Below, in pieces: positions 54,929-64,000 of a stretch of DNA of 64,000 bases. The notes under the pieces are model-generated. The model made no database searches. It was not told the DNA's origin and saw only the letters and a program-made list of their open reading frames with translations. Each line of letters opens with the position of its first letter. The stretch's first letter is position 1. The translations under genes were made by a program, and so were the position numbers. Source of the stretch: Nitrospinaceae bacterium. Its GTDB lineage: Bacteria; UBA8248. The stretch covers positions 1 to 64,000 of the forward strand of contig JABJAL010000064.1 in the NCBI GenBank assembly GCA_018669005.1. The letters run 5' to 3'.

Positions 54929-55216
54929 TTATGCCGACTCGAAGAATTCAATATGATCGCCCTCTTTGAGAGTGACCACAGCTTTTTTCCAGGGCGGCCT
55001 TGAACCCATATGCCGACCAATTCGCACTCTCTTGCTTGGCATTGTCATCGTATTGACCTTGATAACGGTGACGCTGAACAACTCTTCAATAGCTGCTTTG
55101 ATTTGAATCTTATTGGCGCGCCGATCCACATCAAAGACAACCTTATTCGACTCTTCGCTGCTCATTACGCTTTTTTCTGTTACGCAAGGCCGTTTAACTA
55201 TCGAGGTATTTTCCAT
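54929..55216 (-). CDS. rplW: 50S ribosomal protein L23
   Basis: Exit-site protein of 95 residues that docks trigger factor and SRP. The [20 protein letters not shown] segment and the C-terminal EGDHIEFFE match the family. Located 3 nt after rplD. Confidence 0.96.
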   Translation of the reverse strand: MENTSIVKRPCVTEKSVMSSEESNKVVFDVDRRANKIQIKAAIEELFSVTVIKVNTMTMPSKRVRIGRHMGSRPPWKKAVVTLKEGDHIEFFESA

Positions 55217-55219
55217 TTT

Positions 55220-55846
55220 TTATCCTGCCAATCTTTGGGCAATTGCCTCGATGGCGCCCTTTGTGCACAAAATATGCTCGTGCCACATGATATCGTATAC
55301 GTTAAGTCCCTCGACCCGGAGTGGCTTGGCCGTGCGTACGTTCTTCACGGCAGTGAGGAAATTTGCCTGCTGCTCATTGCTTACCAAAAGTGTCTTGCCC
55401 GCGGCATCAAGGTTGTTGAGTGCATCGATTGCCGTCTTCGTCTTGGCCTCGGAGAACTGAAAATCCGCAATTACCTTAAGCTTTCCTTCTTTTAGCTTCA
55501 GGTTAAGTGCACTCATCAAAGCACCTCGACGCATTTTCTTGGGCATCCTCTGCTTATAGCTGCGCGGCTTAGGGCCAAAGGTTATACCACCACTACGCCA
55601 AATGGGGGATTTAACATCACCCGCGCGAGCGCGCCCAGTTCCCTTCTGACGCCAAGGCTTAGCGCCCGTCCCGCTTACTTCCTTGCGGGTTAAGGTTGAG
55701 TGCGTTCCGGCTCGCCGTTTGGCTAGCTGATACTTCACCATCTGATGAATCAGATGTAGCTTCACCTCGCCATTAAATACAGATTCGGGAAGTTCGATCT
55801 GCTCAACAACTTTTCCATCAAGGTCCAGTACGTCAACTTGAGACAT
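55220..55846 (-). CDS. rplD: 50S ribosomal protein L4
   Basis: A 208-residue protein with an extended loop into the exit tunnel (WRQKGTGRARAGDVKSPIWR). In E. coli L4 also represses the S10 operon; no matching leader site was identified here. It follows rplC by 7 nt. Confidence 0.97.
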   Translation of the reverse strand: MSQVDVLDLDGKVVEQIELPESVFNGEVKLHLIHQMVKYQLAKRRAGTHSTLTRKEVSGTGAKPWRQKGTGRARAGDVKSPIWRSGGITFGPKPRSYKQRMPKKMRRGALMSALNLKLKEGKLKVIADFQFSEAKTKTAIDALNNLDAAGKTLLVSNEQQANFLTAVKNVRTAKPLRVEGLNVYDIMWHEHILCTKGAIEAIAQRLAG

Positions 55847-55853
55847 ATCTTCC

Positions 55854-56567
55854 TCAGCCTCCCCGCGCCGCGCGCTTTGAGGCCTTCAGGGGATTCAGGC
55901 TGCGCACCTGCTCCTTGGGGCCATCGAGGCCTCCACGCTGGCCCTTAACACTCTTGCGTAGGAAAACGAGACCACCAGGAGCTCCGGGAACGGAACCCCG
56001 GACAAAAATCAGATTGTCCTCGGGCACCAGGTCAACGAGTAACACACACTGTGTGGTCACGCGCTCATTGCCCATGTGGCCAGCCATCTTCTTTCCCTTG
56101 ATAATGCGACCTGGATAAGCCGCGTTACCTACCGAACCTATTCCACGGTCGAACATACCGCCGTGGGAAGCGGGACCGCCAGAAAATCCGTGGCGTTTCA
56201 TGGCTCCGGCAAATCCACGTCCCTTACTCGTTCCGGTAACGTCTATCCGATCACCTCGGTCAAAAGCTGTGGCATCTATTACGGAGCCAACCTCAAGCTC
56301 CTCGTCTCCCTCGCCAATTGGAACTTCCCTGATGTACCGGAAGGGCTGCGAACCCGCTTTTTTGAAGTGGCCCATCATGGCTTTCGAAACGCCCTTTTCT
56401 TTTTTCGGTGCGAATCCAATCTGTAACGCCTCGTAGCCATCTTTTTCAATTGACTTTTTCTGGAGTACGGTGCAAGGGCCCGCTTCCACCACAGTAACGG
56501 GTATCGTTCCCCCGTCAGGAGAAAATACGTGGGTCATGCCCAATTTTCGGCCCATAATAAAATCCAT
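55854..56567 (-). CDS. rplC: 50S ribosomal protein L3
   Basis: Early-assembly protein of 237 residues near the peptidyl transferase centre. GRKLGMTHVF at the N-terminus and the loop with MKRHGFSGGPASHG are conserved. The glutamine that PrmB methylates in enteric bacteria lies in the same GFAGAMKRH region and is not obvious here. Tail beyond family length is basic. Confidence 0.97.
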   Translation of the reverse strand: MDFIMGRKLGMTHVFSPDGGTIPVTVVEAGPCTVLQKKSIEKDGYEALQIGFAPKKEKGVSKAMMGHFKKAGSQPFRYIREVPIGEGDEELEVGSVIDATAFDRGDRIDVTGTSKGRGFAGAMKRHGFSGGPASHGGMFDRGIGSVGNAAYPGRIIKGKKMAGHMGNERVTTQCVLLVDLVPEDNLIFVRGSVPGAPGGLVFLRKSVKGQRGGLDGPKEQVRSLNPLKASKRAARGG

Positions 56568-56583
56568 TGTTTCGTATCCCTGT

Positions 56584-56889
56584 CTAAAGCTTGATTTCGA
56601 CGTCGACGCCAGCGGCCAACTCTAGTTTCATCAAGGCATCGACCGTCTGTTGGGTCGGGTCCATGATATCTACTAGGCGCTTATGCGTACGTGTTTCAAA
56701 TTGCTCGCGGGACTTTTTATGCACGTGCGGTCCACGGAGCACCGTATATTTGCTAATCGTCGTAGGCAGAGGGATTGGTCCGACAAGAACCGCCCCAGTA
56801 CGGCGTACCGTCTCGACAATCTCGGCCACCGACTGATCGAGCAGGCGGTGATCATAGGCTTTCAGGCGTATCCGAATCTTTTGATCCAT
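56584..56889 (-). CDS. rpsJ: 30S ribosomal protein S10
   Basis: Head protein of 101 residues, also a partner of NusB in antitermination. [20 protein letters not shown] and [20 protein letters not shown] are the conserved segments. First gene of the S10 block, 36 nt after tuf. Confidence 0.98.
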   Translation of the reverse strand: MDQKIRIRLKAYDHRLLDQSVAEIVETVRRTGAVLVGPIPLPTTISKYTVLRGPHVHKKSREQFETRTHKRLVDIMDPTQQTVDALMKLELAAGVDVEIKL

Positions 56890-56925
56890 CTTGCTCCCTA
56901 CTGCCTCTCTCCCCTATGCGGGGGA

Positions 56926-58104
56926 CTATTCGATCACCTCGGTAACGACCCCGGCACCTACTGTCCGGCCACCCTCGCGAATGGCGAAGCGAAGTTCTTT
57001 CTCCATTGCGATGGGCTGAATCAATACCACATCCATACCCACGTTGTCTCCCGGCATCACCATCTCGCGACCCTCGGGTAGTGTTACCGAGCCCGTCACG
57101 TCTGTTGTACGGAAATAAAACTGGGGACGGTAGCCATTGAAAAACGGGGTATGGCGACCACCCTCCTCTTTCGTCAATATGTACACCTCGCACTTGAACT
57201 TCGTGTGAGGCAGGATAGAGCCCGGCGCCGCAAGAACCTGGCCCCGCTCTATCTCATCTTTCTTCGTGCCGCGAAGCAAAACGCCTACGTTGTCGCCAGC
57301 TTGACCCTGGTCCAGAAGCTTGCGGAACATCTCAACCCCCGTCGCCACGGTCTTCTGCGTATCGTTGATCCCTACGATCTCTACGTCATCGCCTACGTTC
57401 ACGATCCCGCGCTCTACACGACCCGTCGCAACCGTACCGCGACCCGAAATCGAGAATACGTCCTCAACCGGCATCAGGAACGGCTTATCTACATCGCGCT
57501 CTGGCTGAGGGATGTATGTATCTACCGCCGTCATCAGCTCATCGATGCTCTCCGTAGAGGTGCCCTCGAGGGCCTGAAGCGCCGAGCCTTTCACAAAGGG
57601 GATGTCGTCGCCTGGAAAATCGTAGTTCGAGAGAAGCTCCCGTACCTCCAACTCAACCAGATCCAGCAACTCCTCATCATCCACCATGTCTACTTTATTC
57701 ATATACACAACGATGTTCGGAACCCCAACCTGCCGCGCCAGCAGTATGTGCTCGCGCGTCTGAGGCATCGGGCCGTCCGCAGCCGACACAACGAGAATCG
57801 CCCCGTCCATCTGAGCCGCTCCCGTTATCATGTTCTTCACGTAGTCTGCGTGTCCCGGGCAGTCAACGTGTGCGTAGTGACGGTTCGCCGTCTCGTACTC
57901 AACGTGCGCCGTCGCTATCGTGATACCACGCTCGCGCTCCTCAGGGGCTTTGTCGATCTCATCAAACGCGACCGCCTCGGCTCCGCCTGATTCCGCTAGA
58001 TGCTTGGTTATCGCTGCCGTCAACGTTGTCTTCCCATGGTCAACGTGTCCGATCGTCCCTACGTTCACGTGCGGCTTTGTCCGTTCAAACTTCGCCTTAG
58101 CCAT
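56926..58104 (-). CDS. tuf: Elongation factor Tu
   Basis: GTPase delivering aminoacyl-tRNA to the ribosome. The 392-residue protein has G1 GHVDHGKT (19-26), the switch I end [25 protein letters not shown] and the three-domain layout. It lies between fusA and rpsJ, the common location of tufA. No second tuf copy is in the window. Confidence 0.98.
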   Translation of the reverse strand: MAKAKFERTKPHVNVGTIGHVDHGKTTLTAAITKHLAESGGAEAVAFDEIDKAPEERERGITIATAHVEYETANRHYAHVDCPGHADYVKNMITGAAQMDGAILVVSAADGPMPQTREHILLARQVGVPNIVVYMNKVDMVDDEELLDLVELEVRELLSNYDFPGDDIPFVKGSALQALEGTSTESIDELMTAVDTYIPQPERDVDKPFLMPVEDVFSISGRGTVATGRVERGIVNVGDDVEIVGINDTQKTVATGVEMFRKLLDQGQAGDNVGVLLRGTKKDEIERGQVLAAPGSILPHTKFKCEVYILTKEEGGRHTPFFNGYRPQFYFRTTDVTGSVTLPEGREMVMPGDNVGMDVVLIQPIAMEKELRFAIREGGRTVGAGVVTEVIE

Positions 58105-58187
58105 GGCAGAACTTCTCCTTTTCTTCTTCTTGTTTCGTATTCAGGCAATTTTGCCCGTATTTCTCACCGGACACCCGGCAAGCTTTA

Positions 58188-60296
58188 TCAAGCAGTCTCT
58201 ACAACCGCTCCCTGGACTCGGGCGATCAATTCCTCGGCCAAAGAAGCCGGCAATTGCTCGTACCGTCCGAACTGCATTGTATAAGTCGCTCTTCCCTGCG
58301 ACATCGAACGCAGGTCAGTGGCATAACCAAACATCAGGGATAGGGGTACTGACGCTGTTACTACCTTCGCGCCCGCCCGATCTGACATTTCCTTGATACG
58401 GCCTCGACGGGAAGTTAAATCCCCCATCACATCACCCAGATAATCTGGAGGACAAATAGATTCCACATCCATTATTGGCTCAAGAAGTACAGGTTTGGCT
58501 TTTTTTACAGCATCTTTGAAAGCCATGGAACCGGCAATCTTAAATGCCATTTCTGAACTGTCCACTGCATGGAACGAGCCGTCATAAACAGTCGCCTCAA
58601 TATCCACTACGGGATATCCAGCAATTACGCCCGAATCCAATGCCTCACGAACACCTTTTTCAACCGAGGAGATGTACTCACGAGGAATTGCTCCGCCAAC
58701 GATTTTGTTGACAAAAACAAATCCACTTCCAGGCTCAAGAGGTTTAATCATGAGTTCGACATCGCCAAATTGGCCTCGTCCACCGGACTGGCGAACGAAC
58801 CTAGATCTCGCATTCGACTCTACTCGAATCGTTTCGCGGAAGGCGACCTGTGGTTTACCTACGTTGGCAACAACACCAAATTCGCGGGTAAGCCGGTCAA
58901 CTAAAATCTCCAGATGAAGCTCGCCCATCCCTGAAAGAATCGTCTGGCTAGTTTCCTCATCCGTCTTGACGATAAACGTCGGATCCTCGTCTGAGAGGCG
59001 TCCAAGCGCATTTCCGAGTTTGTCGTGATCCGCCTTCGTAGCGGGCTCGATGGCTATTGAAATAACAGGTTCGGGAAAATCAATCGATTCGAGAAGGATT
59101 GGATCTGAAGGGACGCAAAGTGTATTTCCTGTCTTTGTGCGGCGCAGGCCGATAGCAGCTACGATATCTCCGGCATGCGCCTCTTTTATTTCCTCACGTT
59201 TATTAGCATGCATCTGCAAAAGGCGCCCTACGCGTTCCTCTTTGCCAGTAACCATGTTCAAGACGGAAGATCCTGCTGCCAGAACACCGGAATAGACCCG
59301 GAGAAATATCAATTGGCCCACGAAAGAATCATTCATTACCTTGAAAGCGATAGCAGAAAAGGGCTCGTCGGTTGAGGGCTTTCGAATTGGCGCCACTTTA
59401 CCAGCCTCAATTTCTTCTTCGGTCAACGTACCTTCTACCGGAGGCAGATTCAGCGGATTGGGCAGGTAATCTACAACAGCGTCAAGAAGAAGTTGAACAC
59501 CTTTGTTTCTGAAAGCTGAGCCACAGAAAACCGGAACAGCCTCGCCCGACAGCGTGGCCTTCCGGATTACAGCTTTTACATCCTCAACGGGAATATCATC
59601 GCCGTTAAGGTAGCGCTCCATCAAAGCCTCATCGCACATCGATAGAGCCTCGAAAAGTTTCTCGCGCCATTCTGCTGCCAAATCTGCCATTTCAGCGGGA
59701 ATATCGACGGTGCTAAAAGTCGTCCCCATGGGGTCATCGAAAACCCGCGCAGTGCCAGTCACCAAATCCACCATCCCCACGAAATCATCTTCCGTACCGA
59801 TAGGCAGTTGAACCACCATGGGGTTCGAAGCGAGGCGCTCTTCAATCTGACTCACGACGCTATAAAAGTCCGCACCCATGCGGTCCATCTTGTTGACAAA
59901 TACGATACGCGGAACGCCGTATTTCTCGGCCTGGCGCCATACAGTTTCGCTCTGGGGCTCAACACCCCCAACAGCACAGAAAACAGCTACAGCACCGTCA
60001 AGAACGCGTAGGCTGCGCTCTACCTCTGCCGTAAAGTCCACATGCCCCGGGGTGTCAATAATATTGATAATATGATCGTTCCACTCACACGTGGTAGCAG
60101 CGGAAGTGATTGTTATGCCTCTCTCTTGCTCCTGCTCCATCCAGTCCATGGTGGCGTTCCCATCATGAACCTCGCCCAGCTTATGGGTTCGACCCGTATA
60201 GAACAAAATACGTTCTGTGGTGGTCGTTTTCCCGGCATCGATGTGAGCCATGATACCGATGTTTCTAATTTTATCGAGAGGAGCTCTCTTTTCCAC
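58188..60296 (-). CDS. fusA: Elongation factor G
   Basis: Translocase GTPase of 702 residues. G1 [38 protein letters not shown] and NKMDRMGAD are present, followed by domains II-V with the [14 protein letters not shown] and [12 protein letters not shown] segments. It has the standard length and no internal deletion, so it looks like translocation EF-G rather than a recycling paralogue. Confidence 0.98.
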   Translation of the reverse strand: MEKRAPLDKIRNIGIMAHIDAGKTTTTERILFYTGRTHKLGEVHDGNATMDWMEQEQERGITITSAATTCEWNDHIINIIDTPGHVDFTAEVERSLRVLDGAVAVFCAVGGVEPQSETVWRQAEKYGVPRIVFVNKMDRMGADFYSVVSQIEERLASNPMVVQLPIGTEDDFVGMVDLVTGTARVFDDPMGTTFSTVDIPAEMADLAAEWREKLFEALSMCDEALMERYLNGDDIPVEDVKAVIRKATLSGEAVPVFCGSAFRNKGVQLLLDAVVDYLPNPLNLPPVEGTLTEEEIEAGKVAPIRKPSTDEPFSAIAFKVMNDSFVGQLIFLRVYSGVLAAGSSVLNMVTGKEERVGRLLQMHANKREEIKEAHAGDIVAAIGLRRTKTGNTLCVPSDPILLESIDFPEPVISIAIEPATKADHDKLGNALGRLSDEDPTFIVKTDEETSQTILSGMGELHLEILVDRLTREFGVVANVGKPQVAFRETIRVESNARSRFVRQSGGRGQFGDVELMIKPLEPGSGFVFVNKIVGGAIPREYISSVEKGVREALDSGVIAGYPVVDIEATVYDGSFHAVDSSEMAFKIAGSMAFKDAVKKAKPVLLEPIMDVESICPPDYLGDVMGDLTSRRGRIKEMSDRAGAKVVTASVPLSLMFGYATDLRSMSQGRATYTMQFGRYEQLPASLAEELIARVQGAVVETA

Positions 60297-60319
60297 GACT
60301 TATCTTCCTTTATGCTTTA

Positions 60320-60787
60320 CTACCAGCGGTAGTGAGCAAAGGCCTTATTGGCATCAGCCATACGATGGGTATTTTCTCTCTGTCGAACTGACCCACCAGT
60401 ACTGTTAGCTGCATCCATGAGTTCGGCAGAAAGGCCAGCCTCAATCTTTTTGTCCCGACTTCGGGAGTTCTGAATAATCCATCTGATACTTAGTGCGGTC
60501 CGGCGATCCGGCCTGACTTCAATCGGAATCTGATAGGTCGCCCCACCGACTCGCCGAGGCCGAACCTCAAGAGCCGGCTTAACGTTCTCAACCGCACGCT
60601 TGAACACCTTGAGAGGATCTTCCTTCATTTTCTCTTCAATAATGTCCATCGCGTCGTAAAAAACTCTCTCGGCAAGCGATTTTTTGCCCTGAATCATCAA
60701 CGAGTTGATGAACCGAGTTACCAGGCGATCCTTGAACTTCGGATCCGGTAAAACCACACGCTTAGTCGCTCTTTTCCGCCTTGCCAT
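60320..60787 (-). CDS. rpsG: 30S ribosomal protein S7
   Basis: Primary 16S rRNA-binding head protein of 155 residues. [20 protein letters not shown] and the conserved [20 protein letters not shown] are typical. It can repress the str operon in E. coli. Follows rpsL by 46 nt. Confidence 0.98.
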   Translation of the reverse strand: MARRKRATKRVVLPDPKFKDRLVTRFINSLMIQGKKSLAERVFYDAMDIIEEKMKEDPLKVFKRAVENVKPALEVRPRRVGGATYQIPIEVRPDRRTALSIRWIIQNSRSRDKKIEAGLSAELMDAANSTGGSVRQRENTHRMADANKAFAHYRW

Positions 60788-60833
60788 CAGGCGAAACCCT
60801 CCCTTTTAAACTGAGTTACCTAAAAAATAGGGG

Positions 60834-61205
60834 CTACTTCGGTCTTTTCGCTCCGTATTTTGATCTTCCGTTGCGACGGGCCTCGACACCAACGCTGTCG
60901 AGTGTCCCTCGCACTACATGGTAGCGAACTCCAGGAAGGTCCTTAACACGCCCGCCACGAATGAGCACAATGGAGTGCTCCTGTAGGTTGTGACCCTCGC
61001 CGGGAATATATGTTGTCACTTCCATCCCGTTTGTAAGTCGAACACGAGCCACCTTGCGGAGCGCGGAGTTGGGTTTCTTTGGCGTCGTAGTATAGACGCG
61101 CACACAAACTCCTCTTCTCTGAGGACAGGAGCGCAGGGCGGGGCTGCCTGACTTCTCACGGGTTTGCTTACGACCCTTTCGAATCAATTGACTTATTGTC
61201 GGCAC
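60834..61205 (-). CDS. rpsL: 30S ribosomal protein S12
   Basis: Decoding-centre protein of 123 residues with a GTG start at 61205 and GGAG 6 nt upstream. The loops that contact the A site are conserved: [11 protein letters not shown] with Lys43 and the [12 protein letters not shown] segment with Lys88, the wild-type residues linked to streptomycin sensitivity. First gene of the str operon, preceded by a promoter and a structured leader. Confidence 0.97.
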   Translation of the reverse strand: MPTISQLIRKGRKQTREKSGSPALRSCPQRRGVCVRVYTTTPKKPNSALRKVARVRLTNGMEVTTYIPGEGHNLQEHSIVLIRGGRVKDLPGVRYHVVRGTLDSVGVEARRNGRSKYGAKRPK

Positions 61206-61234
61206 AGCTCACTCCAAACAGTAAAAAAATTTCC

Positions 61235-61332
61235 AAAAAAAACCGCCTGAATGTCAGTTCAAGGCTCTAATGCCATAAAATCAAAATATCTAGCAAACAG
61301 GCCGTATGAACTCAATCAGGCGAAACACGCCT
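61235..61332 (-). promoter_or_regulatory. Structured leader with terminator-like hairpin upstream of rpsL (candidate attenuator)
   Basis: Read on the minus strand, a compact hairpin (61245-61265; GCCTTGAA with TTCAGGC, one bulge, 6-nt loop) is followed by GG and a T8 tract (61235-61242), the form of an intrinsic terminator. Its 3' arm can instead pair with CGCCTGA (61316-61322), which itself can form a 5-bp hairpin with AGGCG (61318-61332). All lie between the promoter at 61409-61436 and the rpsL start codon, so the structure is inside the leader, not after the operon. It might alternatively serve as the terminator for rpoC. Confidence 0.6.
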
Positions 61333-61408
61333 AATAACTTTAAATTCAATCACTAAGCACCATAGCATTACCAGGGAAAATCGCCCTGTTTCTGCTCAGG
61401 AAGCCGGG

Positions 61409-61436
61409 ATTATAAAGAAACTCTAGCTCCTGTCAA
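61409..61436 (-). promoter_or_regulatory. Consensus sigma-70 promoter of the str/ribosomal operon
   Basis: The minus strand has a perfect TTGACA (61431-61436) and a perfect TATAAT (61409-61414) with a 16-bp spacer. Transcription would begin near 61402, giving a leader of about 195 nt before rpsL. It lies about 80 nt downstream of the rpoC stop codon. Confidence 0.88.
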
Positions 61437-61514
61437 GCCCAACAATTCACTATTCCTCAAGTCTTACAATTTACTTTTCTTCGGGTAATTTATATGACGA
61501 AATTTTCGCCTTTA

Positions 61515-64000
<2,486 letters not shown>

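Noticed and set aside
57151-57990. Plus-strand open frame of 279 codons over tuf
   Set aside because: Antisense to EF-Tu, a highly codon-biased gene in which long antisense frames are common.

Overview
This 64 kb window is a chromosomal segment of a free-living, moderately GC-rich bacterium. It has the bacterial core machinery (FabHD-AcpP-FabF, SMC, FtsY, complete str-S10-spc-alpha ribosomal clusters) and a mosaic of short-chain dehydrogenase, CaiB-type CoA-transferase, cyclase-family and Na+-translocating decarboxylase genes. That mix is typical of little-cultured lineages such as Nitrospinota, Tectomicrobia or former Deltaproteobacteria. This placement is inference from gene content, with no phylogeny behind it. 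No rRNA, tRNA, insertion sequence, prophage or CRISPR array was recognised.

Region 1 (1-12,450, minus strand). A partial exported protein with a TTG start is followed by a repeat-bearing gap. Then comes a long minus-strand block that reads, in transcription order, yceD (DUF177)-rpmF-plsX-fabH-fabD-acpP-fabF-rnc-smc-[terminator]-ftsY. A near-consensus promoter lies at 12,417-12,446. The block couples ribosomal protein L32, phospholipid and fatty acid synthesis, RNase III, chromosome condensation and membrane targeting. No fabG lies in it.

Region 2 (12,500-32,300, mixed strands). Ppx/GppA phosphatase, gamma-class carbonic anhydrase and an M23 lipoprotein are followed by a truncated haemoglobin and a CinA-like protein with a degenerate C-terminal domain. 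Next are a HAD hydrolase, a haemolysin III-type membrane protein and a minus-strand catabolic-looking cluster (two tandem SDR paralogues, a cyclase-family hydrolase, a flavin reductase). An accessory patch holds an unknown membrane protein, a pentapeptide-repeat protein, a Coa1-domain protein and a secreted Ser/Thr/Gly-rich protein. A plus-strand run then encodes a MobA-like nucleotidyltransferase, an iron alcohol dehydrogenase, a membrane class III nucleotidyl cyclase, Hpt and a purine permease. A PilZ protein follows.

Region 3 (32,400-41,400). An HMG-CoA-lyase-like enzyme is followed by a 1.1 kb AT-rich gap with a small membrane-protein ORF and a decayed paralogue of it. Then comes a compact operon for a biotin-dependent Na+-pumping acyl-CoA decarboxylase (alpha, OadG-like, biotin carrier, OadB-like) with a class III CoA-transferase and a GntR regulator. 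Alanine dehydrogenase and a PaaI-type thioesterase are convergent to it.

Region 4 (41,435-64,000, minus strand). The transcription order is rpoC (partial), rpsL-rpsG-fusA-tuf, rpsJ-rplCDWB-rpsS-rplV-rpsC-rplP-rpmC-rpsQ, rplNXE-rpsNH-rplFR-rpsE-rpmD-rplO-secY-adk-map-infA-rpmJ, rpsMKD-rpoA-rplQ, ending in a strong intrinsic terminator. A perfect -35/-10 promoter sits between rpoC and rpsL. A terminator-like hairpin with a T8 tract lies inside the resulting leader, which suggests attenuation or another layer of control over the translation operon.
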